NCBI GenBank assembly: GCA_902779575.1
Contig: CACZBW010000021.1
Coordinates: 1-62,397, forward strand
Origin: an uncultured Lachnospiraceae bacterium
GTDB taxonomy: Bacteria; Bacillota; Clostridia; Lachnospirales; Lachnospiraceae
Direction of reading: 5' to 3'
DNA length: 62,397 nucleotides
Shown here piece by piece: positions 32,524 to 41,718 of the stretch. Both the position numbers and the translations under genes were made by a program. Position 1 is the first letter of the stretch. Each line of letters begins with the position of its first letter. The notes under the pieces were generated by a model, which had not been told where the DNA came from, made no database searches, and saw only the letters and a list, made by a program, of their open reading frames with translations.

Positions 32524-34194
32524 TTACTTCTTGACAATATACTTCCGTACGTCGATGGACACGGCGAGAATAATAATCAGACCGCGGATGATGTACTGGA
32601 TATACGGGTTGACGCCCAGGAACTGCAGGGCGTAAACAATCGCCTGCATGATAACCGCACCGATGACGACACCCTGGATAGTACCGACACCGCCTGAGAA
32701 GCTGACGCCGCCGACGACAACGGCGCTGATGGCGTCTGTCTCATAGTTAAGGCCTGTGCTGGCGCCGACCGCTGTGATACGGGCTGCCTCCAGGAAGGAA
32801 GCGATTCCGTAAAGGATACCTGCCATCAGATAAACCAGCATGATGGTCTTCGCAACATTAACGCCAGATACGGCAGCAGCTTCGGTATTGCCGCCGACCG
32901 CGAACATGTTCTTGCCAAGCTTTGTCTTGTTCCAGATTACCCAGACGATCGCGGACGCGATGATGAAATAGATAACCACGAGCGGAACACGGATCGATCC
33001 GATGTAGAAAGCGCCGGCAGCCACATTCAGGAACATGGGATCGAAGGTGGACAGAGCCTGCGCCGTTCCGGACGGCTGAGACTCAATATACAGGCAGTTG
33101 GCGCCGTAGGCGATCAGCTGCGTGCCCAGGGTAACGATGAAAGCGTGAAGATGCAGCTTCGCGACACCGAAACCGTTGATCATGCTGAATACAACCGCAA
33201 CCGCGATGGAAGCGGCCAGCGGGATCAGCAGTCCGAACATGCCGAGCGGTTTCACCATCGTCGGGAACATCCTGCTGGCGTAGGTGGTGGACTGTACCAG
33301 GGAAGCCGTTACTGCCGCGGAGATACCGAGCACACGGCCGATGGAAAGGTCCGTACCGGCGAGGACGATCAGGCCCGCGCAGCCCAGCGCCAGGATACCC
33401 TTAGTGGAAGCATTCTGGAGAATATTCAGAATGTTGCTCATCGACAGGAAGTCGATTCGGATAATCGATACGATAACCAGAATCAGGCCGAGGATAATGA
33501 ACAGCGCGTAGTTCAGCAGGAAGCCGGTCACTTTCGCCGTTTTCGGATTGACCGCTTTCGTCTTGGCGCGCGGCCTGATATCCATAGCCTGGATCAGGAA
33601 ATAAGCCAGGGCGGCTACGATCAGCACGATACCCAGGAACTGGACCGGGACCGCGTTCGCCATATGCTTGTTTTCCAGAAGGCTGGGCAGTCCGTCGCGG
33701 TACATGCCGAGCAGGACTTCATTGCCGGCGACAGCCTTGAAGGCTTCTTCGTCAAGGCCAAGCTCTTCCATGGCCATGGCTTCCTTCATCGGGTCGCTGC
33801 GGGCGTGATCCTTGATCAGATCGTTCAGGTTGTCTTCCGTCACGGTCTCATCCACGCTCTGTGCATATTCCAGGAATTTTGCCCGGTCCTTCGTGTTCTC
33901 CACAGCCGCTTCATAAGCCTGCCGCTCACTCACGGCGGCTTCCACCTTCGCGGAATCTTCGCCGAGGCTCGTCAGGAAAGCCTTCATCTTCTCCGCGCCG
34001 ATCTTTTCAACTGTGCCAAGTTCCGTCAGTGAAGACGGATCCTGGATATAAGTCATGGCAGTCTTCTCGTCGCTGCCCATCAGTGCCGCCGCGTTTTTAT
34101 AGATTTTCGTTCCGGTAACACCGTAACCCACGCAGGCGATGCCGGCCGCAAGCAGGACCAGCATGATGATTCTGACGATATTTTTCTTAGTCAT
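32524..34194 (-). CDS. mglC: galactose/methyl-galactoside ABC transporter permease, MglC type
   Basis: 556 residues, versus about 336 in enterobacterial MglC. The C-terminal 350 residues are the standard BPD_transp_2 permease (GLIVLAGTDLSIGRVLGISA, AVGGNTEAAAVSGVNV, GGVSFSGGVGTIQGVVIGA). The extra 200 N-terminal residues comprise a first helix (IIMLVLLAAGIACVGYGVTG) and a helical, acidic extracytoplasmic insertion before the second helix (FLGIVLIVAALAYFLIQAMD). It forms the membrane channel for sugar delivered by MglB, driven by MglA. The gene starts 15 bases after mglA and has GGAG upstream. Confidence 0.93.
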   Translation of the reverse strand: MTKKNIVRIIMLVLLAAGIACVGYGVTGTKIYKNAAALMGSDEKTAMTYIQDPSSLTELGTVEKIGAEKMKAFLTSLGEDSAKVEAAVSERQAYEAAVENTKDRAKFLEYAQSVDETVTEDNLNDLIKDHARSDPMKEAMAMEELGLDEEAFKAVAGNEVLLGMYRDGLPSLLENKHMANAVPVQFLGIVLIVAALAYFLIQAMDIRPRAKTKAVNPKTAKVTGFLLNYALFIILGLILVIVSIIRIDFLSMSNILNILQNASTKGILALGCAGLIVLAGTDLSIGRVLGISAAVTASLVQSTTYASRMFPTMVKPLGMFGLLIPLAASIAVAVVFSMINGFGVAKLHLHAFIVTLGTQLIAYGANCLYIESQPSGTAQALSTFDPMFLNVAAGAFYIGSIRVPLVVIYFIIASAIVWVIWNKTKLGKNMFAVGGNTEAAAVSGVNVAKTIMLVYLMAGILYGIASFLEAARITAVGASTGLNYETDAISAVVVGGVSFSGGVGTIQGVVIGAVIMQAIVYALQFLGVNPYIQYIIRGLIIILAVSIDVRKYIVKK

Positions 34195-34209
34195 CTGTTT
34201 TTCACTCCA

Positions 34210-35727
34210 TCATACATACTTGGCCGCGAGAGCCATGATTGTTTCCTGTTCACCCGGAATATCTCCGAAATCCCTGCCTCGCTCCACGATACCGGCGAGC
34301 TGTCCGTTGGACATAACCAGGATTCTGTCGCAGATTCCCAGAAGCTCCGGCATCTCGGAGGACACCATCATAACGCCTTTTCCCTGCCCTGCCAGCTCCA
34401 GAATCAGCTGATAGATCTCATACTTGGCTCCGACGTCGATTCCGCGGGTCGGCTCGTCAAGAAGCAGGACGTCCGGCTGGGTAAGAAGCCAGCGGCCGAT
34501 AATGACCTTCTGCTGGTTTCCGCCGGAGAGACTCTTGATATGGGTCTTCTTGGACGGAGTCTTGACGCGGATGGAGTCGATTACCCAGTCGGTATCCTTA
34601 TCCATCTGCTTCCCGTTGAGCAGCGGCTTGCCATAGGCGTCCAGGTTGGCGATAACGGAATTGAACAGAATGGTGTTCTCACCGAATATTCCGGTTGCAC
34701 GGCGCTCCTCCGTGATCAGGGCGAAACCATTCTTACACGCTTCATCCGTAGTCACGTTCTGGATCGGCTGTCCGTTCATGAGCACTTCGCCCCCGCCCTT
34801 GGTGAAATACCCGAAGAGCGTGTTGAGCAGCTCTGTCCGTCGGGAACCTACCAGGCCTGCCACGCCGAGAACCTCACCGCGGTGAAGCTCGAAATTGACA
34901 TTATGACAGGTCGGTTCATAGCGTCCGGAGAAATCCTTCACTTGCAGGAGGACCTCTCCTACCTTGTTGGTCTTCGGCGGGAACTGGTTGGTCATCTCGC
35001 GTCCGACCATCAGGCGGATAATCTCTGCCTTTGTCAGCTCTTTCGCGCTCTTCGTCGCGATCCACTGGCCGTCGCGCATGATGGTTACGTCATCGGAAAT
35101 CCTCAGAATCTCATCCATCTTATGGCTGATATAGATGATGCCGACGCCTTCTTTCGTCAGCTGCGTCATAATGCGGAAGAGATGGTCAACCTCGTCCTCT
35201 GTCAGCGAGCTGGTAGGCTCATCCAGCACGAGGATTCTGGCGTTATAGGATACAGCCTTGCAGATCTCGACCATCTGTCTCTTGGAGACAGACAGGTCAC
35301 CGATGGTCTGGCGCGGATCAACGTCAATCTCCAGCCGGTCGAAAACTTCCTTGGTTTCTCTATACATTCTCTTGCTGTCCACGATTCCCAGCTTATTCGT
35401 CGGGAAACGTCCCAGCCATACATTCTCCATAACATTGCGGCGCAGAACCTGGTTGAGTTCCTGGTGCACCATCGCAACGCCGTTCTCCAGCGCGTCTTTC
35501 GGGCTGGTAAATGTAACCGGTTTGCCGTTCATGGTGACCGTTCCGCCGTCTCTGGTATAGATGCCGAACAGACATTTCATCAGTGTGGACTTGCCGGCGC
35601 CGTTTTCCCCCATCAGGGCGTGCACCGTGCCGGGCCGCAGCTGCAGTTTCGCGTGATCCAGCGCTTTTACGCCGGGGAACTGCTTCTCAATGTCCAGCAT
35701 CTCCAGCAGGTATTGATTTTCGGACAT
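34210..35727 (-). CDS. mglA: galactose/methyl-galactoside ABC transporter ATP-binding protein, MglA type
   Basis: 505 residues, two tandem ABC domains. The first is intact: Walker [13 protein letters not shown], signature [11 protein letters not shown], Walker [11 protein letters not shown]. The second has a degenerate Walker A ([12 protein letters not shown]) but a good signature [14 protein letters not shown] and Walker [14 protein letters not shown]. This asymmetry is characteristic of sugar importers such as MglA and RbsA. GGGGATAAG precedes the ATG. A 234-base spacer with strong secondary structure separates it from mglB. Confidence 0.95.
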   Translation of the reverse strand: MSENQYLLEMLDIEKQFPGVKALDHAKLQLRPGTVHALMGENGAGKSTLMKCLFGIYTRDGGTVTMNGKPVTFTSPKDALENGVAMVHQELNQVLRRNVMENVWLGRFPTNKLGIVDSKRMYRETKEVFDRLEIDVDPRQTIGDLSVSKRQMVEICKAVSYNARILVLDEPTSSLTEDEVDHLFRIMTQLTKEGVGIIYISHKMDEILRISDDVTIMRDGQWIATKSAKELTKAEIIRLMVGREMTNQFPPKTNKVGEVLLQVKDFSGRYEPTCHNVNFELHRGEVLGVAGLVGSRRTELLNTLFGYFTKGGGEVLMNGQPIQNVTTDEACKNGFALITEERRATGIFGENTILFNSVIANLDAYGKPLLNGKQMDKDTDWVIDSIRVKTPSKKTHIKSLSGGNQQKVIIGRWLLTQPDVLLLDEPTRGIDVGAKYEIYQLILELAGQGKGVMMVSSEMPELLGICDRILVMSNGQLAGIVERGRDFGDIPGEQETIMALAAKYV

Positions 35728-35759
35728 ATCTTATCCCCACCATTTTTCTGCAATAACAT

Positions 35760-35834
35760 GAATACAGCACCTGAAGCCTGCTCACAGGTCGTGCCTGCAC
35801 GCATGTGAGAGCAAGACTTTCCGGCGCTGTATTC
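35760..35834. repeat. nested palindrome between mglB and mglA (related to the element family)
   Basis: GAATACAGC (35760-35768) and GCTGTATTC (35826-35834) enclose GCTCACA...TGTGAGaGC and an inner GTGC-ct-GCAC. The termini resemble those of copies C and D, but the resemblance is weaker than among copies A, B and D, so membership is tentative. Confidence 0.55.
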
Positions 35835-35858
35835 ACAGTATATCTGTCGCTCAAAAGA

Positions 35859-35882
35859 TTCCGGCAGCCGAAGCCGCCGGAA
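35859..35882 (-). terminator. UUCG-capped hairpin after mglB
   Basis: On the minus strand TTCCGGCGGC-TTCG-GCTGCCGGAA followed by TCTTTT. It is a stable tetraloop hairpin with a short T-run. It could be a partial terminator or a 3' stabiliser giving more binding protein than transporter mRNA. Confidence 0.6.
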
Positions 35883-35961
35883 CCGGATTCTTAATTGCCT
35901 ATTGCGCTCCTCCCGTGATCAGAGCCGCAGGACGGAACGCGATGATTTTTACAGCTGTCTC

Positions 35962-37014
35962 TTATTCAGCCAGGCTCTCAGCAGTGATCTTCGCATACGG
36001 AATGTATACGGAGCAGCCGTCCTCGTTCAGAGTGTACTTGTCCTCAAGGCCGTCGAACCATGTGCCGTTCAGCAGATAGTTCATGGCAAAACGGATATTG
36101 GCTTCGCCCATGGCATCGCCGTCCTGCTTGACGGTAGCGGTCATCGTTCCGCCCTTGATTGCCTCGATCGCGGCGTCAGTAGCGTCGACACCGATAACAG
36201 CGATGGAAGGATCACCCTCGTTGCCGGTATTGTAGCCGTCTTCCTTCAGAGCAGCGATAACGCCGATCGCCATGTCGTCATTGTTAGCGAAGACCAGCTC
36301 GATCTCCTTGTGGCTCTGCCAGGTAGCCTTCATAGCGTCGTTTGCCTTACCGGTATCCCAGTCAGCAACGATAACGTCGGTAACCATCTCAAGCGGAACG
36401 CCCAGCTCTTTTGCGGTCTCTTCGGAATACTGGGTACGTGCAATCGCTTCCGGGTTGTTGGCAACGCCCTTGAACTCAACGAACTGGATGGTGCCGTCGC
36501 CGTTCAGGTCGATGGATTCAGGATCATTCTCCCAGATATCAGCCAGGATCTCGCCCTGCATGTCGCCCGCTTCACGCGGAAGGGTTCCTACGAAGAAAGA
36601 ACCGGAATCCTTAACGACGGATTCATAGGTCTCCTCTGAAGGCGGAATATTGTAGAACAGGAAGGGGATGCCCGCTTCGGTGAACTTGTCCACCAGAGTC
36701 TGGCCGCCTGCCGGCTCGGCAAGGTTGATGATAACGAAATCATAATTCTGGCCCAGTGCCAGGTCAGCCTGCTCAACCTGTTTCGCCATGTCGTCCTGCG
36801 CATCATCCATCGTCAGGTTAATCGTCACGCCAAGCTCCTCGCCGACAGTCTCTGCCCACTTGAGCATACCCTGACGGACTGTTGAACCATAAGTATCATC
36901 AAACTTCCATACCAGTACATGAATGTTGTACTCATCCTTTGCTTCATCCGCAAACACCGCGGTTCCGGACAATGCAAGCGTCAGAGCAAGAATCAGCGCG
37001 AAAAACTTTTTCAT
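35962..37014 (-). CDS. mglB: galactose/glucose-type ABC transporter substrate-binding protein, MglB type
   Basis: 350 residues from ATG 37014 (AAAGGAGG upstream). A signal peptide (KKFFALILALTLALSGTAVFA) leads to a periplasmic-binding-protein type 1 fold: YNIHVLVWKFDDTYGSTVRQ, DFVIINLAEPAGGQTLVDK, VFANNDDMAIGVIAAL and VIGVDATDAAIEAI. The motif NNDDMAIG and the order B-A-C identify the Mgl class. There is no lipobox cysteine, so membrane attachment is not by lipidation. First gene of the operon with a near-consensus promoter. Confidence 0.94.
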   Translation of the reverse strand: MKKFFALILALTLALSGTAVFADEAKDEYNIHVLVWKFDDTYGSTVRQGMLKWAETVGEELGVTINLTMDDAQDDMAKQVEQADLALGQNYDFVIINLAEPAGGQTLVDKFTEAGIPFLFYNIPPSEETYESVVKDSGSFFVGTLPREAGDMQGEILADIWENDPESIDLNGDGTIQFVEFKGVANNPEAIARTQYSEETAKELGVPLEMVTDVIVADWDTGKANDAMKATWQSHKEIELVFANNDDMAIGVIAALKEDGYNTGNEGDPSIAVIGVDATDAAIEAIKGGTMTATVKQDGDAMGEANIRFAMNYLLNGTWFDGLEDKYTLNEDGCSVYIPYAKITAESLAE

Positions 37015-37099
37015 AGGGCTTTCCTCCTTTGAACGTACGGCTGAGCCGCGTATTATAGAAACACTTCCCGCTCCTTCTCTCATACGGGATCACATCCCT

Positions 37100-37128
37100 T
37101 TTATAACACAAAATGGTTTTTATGTCTA
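37100..37128 (-). promoter_or_regulatory. promoter of mglBAC
   Basis: TAGACA (37123-37128), 17-base spacer, TATAAA (37100-37105) on the minus strand, about 86 bases before the mglB start. I saw no cre-like catabolite site overlapping it. Confidence 0.75.
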
Positions 37129-37171
37129 GCAATCATTCTCTTTCAGGCAGATTATTTGTGGGAATCGACAA

Positions 37172-37199
37172 AGGCAAAAGGCGTATCTCCCGATACGCC
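37172..37199 (-). terminator. terminator of the AmmeMemoRadiSam-EamA gene group
   Basis: GGCGTATC-tccc-GATACGCC, perfect eight-base stem with a four-base loop, followed on the minus strand by TTTTGCCTTT. It separates the group from the mgl promoter. Confidence 0.85.
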
Positions 37200-37241
37200 C
37201 CGTCATTTTTCAGCATTGTTCAGTTTGCCGGGCATGCGGCG

Positions 37242-37369
37242 TACCGCATGGAGCAAAATTTGAATCTCATCGCGCAGGAACGCTTTCGGCCGCACCCGGC
37301 TTACGTCATACCGCATGCAGCGAGATTTGAATCTCATCGCGCCGGAGCGCCTTCGGCCGCACCCGGCTT
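37242..37369. repeat. 67-base direct repeat straddling the EamA stop codon
   Basis: Two imperfect copies (37242-37302 and 37309-37369) share TACCGCATG, TTTGAATCTCATCGCGC and TTCGGCCGCACCCGGCTT. The second copy encodes the last residues of the EamA protein (KPGAAEGAPAR) and its stop; the first lies wholly outside the gene. Confidence 0.85.
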
Positions 37370-38227
37370 CAGGTTCAGCAGCAGAATCGCAGACAGCACC
37401 AGCAGCACGCCGGCGGCGGAGGCGAGTGTCATTTTCTCATGATACACGAACACCCCGAGCAGGGAAGCGACGACCGGCTCGACCGAAGCCAGGATTGACG
37501 CCCTTCCGTTTTCCAGCCCGGTCAGGCTGTAGGTATAAAGCATATAGGGCACAAAGCAGCTCAGCACGCCTGTTCCGAGACACCAGAGAAAGGCAGGGAG
37601 CGAGGCCGTCATCAGTCCCGGCAGTCCCTGCGGCCTTTTAAGAAAAAATGCTCCCACAGCGGCCAGAAGGCAGGAATAGAAATTGATGGTACTGCTGCTG
37701 TAACCCCTCTGGAGCGCAAAGCGGGAAAAAATTGTATAGAGAGCGTAGCCGATTCCGGCCCCAAGACCATACAACAGGCCTATGGCAGTCAGAGAGGTTC
37801 CTGTCCCGATCCCGGAGACAAGGCAGCAGCCCGCAAACGCAAGCGCAACCGCTGCCATCTTGACCCAGGTGATCTTCTCATGAAACAGGATGGCTGACAG
37901 AATCATGACAAATGTCGGCGCCGTATAAAGAAGGATCGCGGCGGTCGAGAGACTCATCATGCTGATCGCGCGGAAATAGCATACCGTGAAGAAAAGGAGG
38001 CTGAAAAGGCCGGTCCCGATAAAACACCAGAGGTCTTTTGCGCGGACACGGAACTGCCCCGGGTCCGTGAGAAGAATCAGGATGCCGAAACAGACGGCGG
38101 CAATCCCGCATCGCACGATCACCGCCCCGTCCGAATCAATCCCGTATTCCGCCAGGTGCCTGGTAAAAAAACCCATGAAGCCCCAGCAGAAACCTCCGCC
38201 CAAAACCGCTGCCGTATACTTGTTCAT
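37334..38227 (-). CDS. EamA/DMT-family membrane transporter
   Basis: 297 residues from ATG 38227 (a GTG four codons earlier is possible). Ten predicted helices in two EamA repeats: GGGFCWGFMGFFTRHLAEYG, LSAILFHEKITWVKMAAVAL, ASILASVEPVVASLLGVFVY and HEKMTLASAAGVLLVLSAIL. DMT transporters export amino acids, sugars or other metabolites. It follows the radical SAM gene by about 100 bases on the same strand and shares its terminator, so it could export or import a compound tied to that system. Its C-terminal tail is encoded in the 67-base repeat. Confidence 0.88.
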   Translation of the reverse strand: MNKYTAAVLGGGFCWGFMGFFTRHLAEYGIDSDGAVIVRCGIAAVCFGILILLTDPGQFRVRAKDLWCFIGTGLFSLLFFTVCYFRAISMMSLSTAAILLYTAPTFVMILSAILFHEKITWVKMAAVALAFAGCCLVSGIGTGTSLTAIGLLYGLGAGIGYALYTIFSRFALQRGYSSSTINFYSCLLAAVGAFFLKRPQGLPGLMTASLPAFLWCLGTGVLSCFVPYMLYTYSLTGLENGRASILASVEPVVASLLGVFVYHEKMTLASAAGVLLVLSAILLLNLKPGAAEGAPAR

Positions 38228-38326
38228 TCTGTCACACACTCTCCATTCACAGTATCTGATTTTTGGGAAACGCTGAAATAATCAGTGTTTCCTTAGAATT
38301 CACCAGCCAAAAGTATGGCAGTTTTT

Positions 38327-39160
38327 TTATACATTTCCAAGCAGAACCTTTGCGAGATGTCTCTCCGCGACCCGCTTAAGATCCTTAAGAAGGGAAATAT
38401 CCGTCGCGCCTTTACGCATTTTGTAACGCGGGAAATATCTTGTGATATGCAGCGGAATCTCAGGGTTGACCGACGCAATCCATGCTGCCTCTCTCTCCAT
38501 ATCTTCCGGATCGTCGTTCATACCCGGAACAATCAGAGAAGTAAGCTCCACATGGCAGGCTTCCGCCGCCCGGGCAATAAAGGCTTTCACGGTCTCAAAA
38601 TCACCGCCGAGATACCGGTAGATTTCCGGCCGGAAGCCCTTGAGATCGATATTCATGGCATCCATATAGGGGAGCAGCTCTTCCAGGACCGGAAGCTCCG
38701 CCATCCCGTTCGTCACCAGAACATTCTTCATTCCCGCCTGGTGTACCAGCTTTGCGCTGTCTCTCACATATTCATATCCAACCAGAGCCTCGTTATAGGT
38801 ATAGGCGACTCCAATATTTCCCCTGCTGCGCTCCCGCCTGGCAAGAGCGCAGAGTTCTTCCGGAGAAATCCGGTAAAGCTTCTGAAAATCCGCCTCTTTC
38901 GCCGCCGCGATCTCATAATTCTGGCAGAAAGGACAGGACAGATTGCATCCGAAACTTCCGACAGACAGGATCATGCTGCCCGGATAAAAGAAGGCAAGCG
39001 GTTTCTTCTCGATCGGATCCAGCGCGATGGAGCTGACCTTGCCATAATTTGCGCTGACAACTTTTCCCTCAATGTTTTTCCTGGCCCGGCATCTCCCGTA
39101 AGCCCCCTCCGGAAGCCTGCAGTGATGCGGGCAGACCGGGCAAACAGCCTCAGCGCTCAT
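38327..39160 (-). CDS. AmmeMemoRadiSam system radical SAM enzyme
   Basis: 277 residues. The N-terminus has a cysteine cluster, CPVCPHHCRLPEGAYGRC. The radical SAM motif is CNLSCPFCQ (CX3CX2C), binding a 4Fe-4S cluster and SAM to generate a 5'-deoxyadenosyl radical. Further on are GVAYTYNEALVGYEYV, VTNGMAELPVLEELLPYMDA and LIVPGMNDDPEDM, as in the PflA-like family linked to this system. Substrate unknown. Its ATG lies inside the AMMECR1 gene, an 11-base overlap, with GAGG upstream, so expression is coupled. Confidence 0.93.
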   Translation of the reverse strand: MSAEAVCPVCPHHCRLPEGAYGRCRARKNIEGKVVSANYGKVSSIALDPIEKKPLAFFYPGSMILSVGSFGCNLSCPFCQNYEIAAAKEADFQKLYRISPEELCALARRERSRGNIGVAYTYNEALVGYEYVRDSAKLVHQAGMKNVLVTNGMAELPVLEELLPYMDAMNIDLKGFRPEIYRYLGGDFETVKAFIARAAEACHVELTSLIVPGMNDDPEDMEREAAWIASVNPEIPLHITRYFPRYKMRKGATDISLLKDLKRVAERHLAKVLLGNV

Positions 39161-39668
39161 GGCGGATCACCTCAAAACGGTACAGACGCACGCCCTTCTC
39201 ATGCTCTCCGATCCCCGCTTTTCTCTTCGCGATGGAGATCTGATATTCCACCGTATCCACTCCCTCAAGGTCCGGAAGAAGCAGCCCCCGGCGATATCCT
39301 TTCTCCACGATAACCCCGTAGCGCTTCACATCCAGTTCTTCCGGAGACCCGACTGGCTCCGCTTCCCCGAGCACATCCACGCTGATTTCAAGCAGATCCA
39401 GCTCGTCCTCCCGGATGGGCAGAAAACGCGGATCCCTGGTCGACGCGGCGATCGCGTTGGAGATAATCTCGTCAGCCAGCGTCTGCTTTGTCGGAGCAAT
39501 TGTTCCGATGCAGCCGCGCAGCTCACCCTTCTCATGAATCGAAACAAAGGCGCCCGCCCTGGAAGAAGCCATCTCCGGCGTCAGTTCTTCCGCCGTTGGC
39601 TTATATACTTCACGCTTTCTGATATAGCGGTCAATCGTATTTGCCGCCAGCTGTACATAAAGATCCAT
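39150..39668 (-). CDS. AmmeMemoRadiSam system protein A (AMMECR1 domain)
   Basis: 172 residues, the usual single-domain length. The family hallmark LRGCIGTI is present, with DPRFLPI, ELDLLEISVDVL and YGVIVEKGYRRGLLLPDLEG. Human AMMECR1 shares the domain, and its biochemical role in bacteria is unknown. The gene lies between memo and the radical SAM gene and overlaps the latter. GGTG at eight bases is a weak ribosome site. Confidence 0.94.
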   Translation of the reverse strand: MDLYVQLAANTIDRYIRKREVYKPTAEELTPEMASSRAGAFVSIHEKGELRGCIGTIAPTKQTLADEIISNAIAASTRDPRFLPIREDELDLLEISVDVLGEAEPVGSPEELDVKRYGVIVEKGYRRGLLLPDLEGVDTVEYQISIAKRKAGIGEHEKGVRLYRFEVIRHER

Positions 39669-39764
39669 ACTTTCACCTGCCTCCGCTGATAAATGTATGA
39701 GAAATCCGCCGTCCGCACTCCATATGCAGACAGAGGTCCCATTTCCTTGTTATATTGCCGCCTG

Positions 39765-40565
39765 TCATAGCGGATGATAGATGCAGAAACCGTATCCCAC
39801 TCCGAATGTCGCCTCGTGCGAGAGCATCCTGCTCTCCACTTCCATCCCTTCAAAGACGCCGCCCATAATGGTAAAGGACCTGTGCCCGCACTCCATACTG
39901 TCCTCCAGCAGCCTTTCATCAAAGAGAGGCAGCGAGCGGAAATCCCCCTTCCCCATAGTTTCCATGATCTTTTCATCATAGCGGGGACCTTCCGGACGGT
40001 AACCGTAAGGCCCGTCTTTCTTCTGACAGTGGCTCAGATCTCCGCTGGCAAGAAAGACACATTTCCTCCCCGTCCTGTCAACGGCTTTCCGGATCAGCTT
40101 TCCGAACTCCCAGTGGCTCTGCAGCGGCAGGCCGGACAGACCGATTCGTACCAGCTTATAATCCCGGTAACACTGGTTGATAAAATACAGCGGAACCATT
40201 GTCCCGTGATCCAGCTGCGGATCCCGTTCTCCCAACGTGCCTGCCGGGAACCCTGTCTCATCCGCGGCATCCGCAATCGCGTCGGCAAGTTCTCTGTCAT
40301 AATCGACGGAAAAGCGTACCTTCCCCGCCCTGAAGCGGCTGAAATCCCCCTCCGCGTGCGTTCCCGGGGAAATGTGGAAATAATCGCGGTACATCAGCGC
40401 GTGCGGCGACGTCACTAGAATCGTCTCCGGCTCCAGGGCCGCGATATCTTCCGCTATCTCCCGGAAAGAATCCAGCGTAGCCTGTATTTTCAGTTCCTCT
40501 CCACGGCCGATCTCATGAACCGCAATCGGCGGATGCGGCACCATATATCCGGCAATAATCGGCAT
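39765..40565 (-). CDS. AmmeMemoRadiSam system protein B (Memo family)
   Basis: 266 residues. Memo proteins have the fold of class III (LigB-type) extradiol dioxygenases. The metal or active-site-like histidines are visible in MVPHPPIAV, VTSPHALMY, PQLDHGTMVPLYF and ASGDLSHCQ. Human MEMO1 shares this fold. With AMMECR1 and the radical SAM protein it completes the three-gene system. A strong AGGGGG ribosome site precedes the ATG. It is the first gene of the group and is divergent from the patatin gene. Confidence 0.93.
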   Translation of the reverse strand: MPIIAGYMVPHPPIAVHEIGRGEELKIQATLDSFREIAEDIAALEPETILVTSPHALMYRDYFHISPGTHAEGDFSRFRAGKVRFSVDYDRELADAIADAADETGFPAGTLGERDPQLDHGTMVPLYFINQCYRDYKLVRIGLSGLPLQSHWEFGKLIRKAVDRTGRKCVFLASGDLSHCQKKDGPYGYRPEGPRYDEKIMETMGKGDFRSLPLFDERLLEDSMECGHRSFTIMGGVFEGMEVESRMLSHEATFGVGYGFCIYHPL

Positions 40566-40716
40566 CTTCTCACACCCCCTCGTATATTTTCTTCTGAAAA
40601 AGATGTGTCTTTATACTTATCCCATTTACTGAATGCTGCTCTTTAACTGTAACCATACTATCACGCAGCCTTCCAAAATTCCATAAAACATTCCGCCTGG
40701 CCATTTTCAAAAATGA

Positions 40717-40745
40717 TTGAATTCAAACAGACCGCCTGCTAAAAT
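40717..40745 (+). promoter_or_regulatory. promoter of the patatin-EamA pair
   Basis: TTGAAT (40717-40722), 17-base spacer, TAAAAT (40740-40745) on the plus strand, 55 bases before the patatin start. It lies in the divergent gap shared with memo. Confidence 0.7.
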
Positions 40746-40799
40746 CAACACATCTGCGATCCGAAAAATCAATATGGCTTTTAAAGGATGGTTGGAAAT

Positions 40800-41645
40800 A
40801 TGAAGAGCGGACTGATTATGGAAGGCGGCGCCATGAGGGGCATGTTCACCTGCGGCGTGATAGATGTATTTATGGAAGAGGGGATTGCGTTCGACGGGGC
40901 AGCTGGCATCTCGGCAGGCGCGGTATTCGGCTGCAACTTCAAATCCCGCCAGATCGGAAGGCCAATCCGCTATAATAAAAATTACTGCAGAGACCCAAGG
41001 TACTGCAGCATGCGTTCCCTGTTAAAAACAGGGGATCTGTATGGTGTGGACTTCTGCTATCATGAATTGCCGGACATTCTGGATCCCTTTGACGCGGCTG
41101 CCTTTAAGGAAAATCCCATGGATTTCTATGTTGGCGCGACCAATGTTGAGACAGGAAAAATCCTGTTTCACAACTGCCGAGACGGCGGAGAAAATGACAT
41201 CCAGTGGATGCGCGCTTCCGCTTCCATGCCGATCGTCTCAAGACCAGTTCAGATCGGAAAATACACACTGCTCGACGGAGGAATCGCCGATCCGATTCCC
41301 TTCCGATTCATGGAAAAGAAAGGCTACGACCGCAATGTCATCGTCCTGACGCAGCCTTTGGGATACCGCAAAAAGAAAAGCGCTCCTGCCATACAGGCTC
41401 TGCTGCGCCGCTATCCTGCAGTCGTAAAAACGATGGCTGTGCGGCACAAAATCTATAACTGGCAGCTTGATCAGATCCGCGAGCGGGAACTTGCCGGAAA
41501 AGCGATCGTCATCCGGCCGGCGGGAGACCTACGGATCGGGCATACGGAAAAGAATCCCAGAGAGCTGGAACGGGTCTATCAGGCCGGCCGCAGTGAGGCG
41601 AAAAGACAGCTGGATAAAATCCGTACCTTTTTAGCTTCCATCTGA
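40800..41645 (+). CDS. patatin-like phospholipase / acyl hydrolase
   Basis: 281 residues from ATG 40800 (AAAGGA upstream; an ATG four codons earlier overlaps that ribosome site). Visible catalytic pieces are the oxyanion loop EGGAMRG at 8-14, the nucleophile elbow GISAG with Ser38 and the Asp of DGG (Asp159) in YTLLDGGIADPIPF. These form the Ser-Asp dyad of the patatin family, which hydrolyses acyl ester bonds in lipids. There is no signal peptide, so it acts in the cytosol, perhaps at the inner leaflet. The EamA gene starts 73 bases downstream. Confidence 0.92.
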   Translation: MKSGLIMEGGAMRGMFTCGVIDVFMEEGIAFDGAAGISAGAVFGCNFKSRQIGRPIRYNKNYCRDPRYCSMRSLLKTGDLYGVDFCYHELPDILDPFDAAAFKENPMDFYVGATNVETGKILFHNCRDGGENDIQWMRASASMPIVSRPVQIGKYTLLDGGIADPIPFRFMEKKGYDRNVIVLTQPLGYRKKKSAPAIQALLRRYPAVVKTMAVRHKIYNWQLDQIRERELAGKAIVIRPAGDLRIGHTEKNPRELERVYQAGRSEAKRQLDKIRTFLASI

Positions 41646-41718
41646 CAGCTCCTGCCAGATATCACGATAACTGCGAACGCTCCGCATTAAAAAAAGACAA
41701 CAGGGAAGGAGATTTCAG

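Noticed and set aside
37015-37099. Catabolite-repression (cre) site at the mgl promoter
   Set aside because: No sequence close to the TGNAANCGNTTNCA pattern was seen there.
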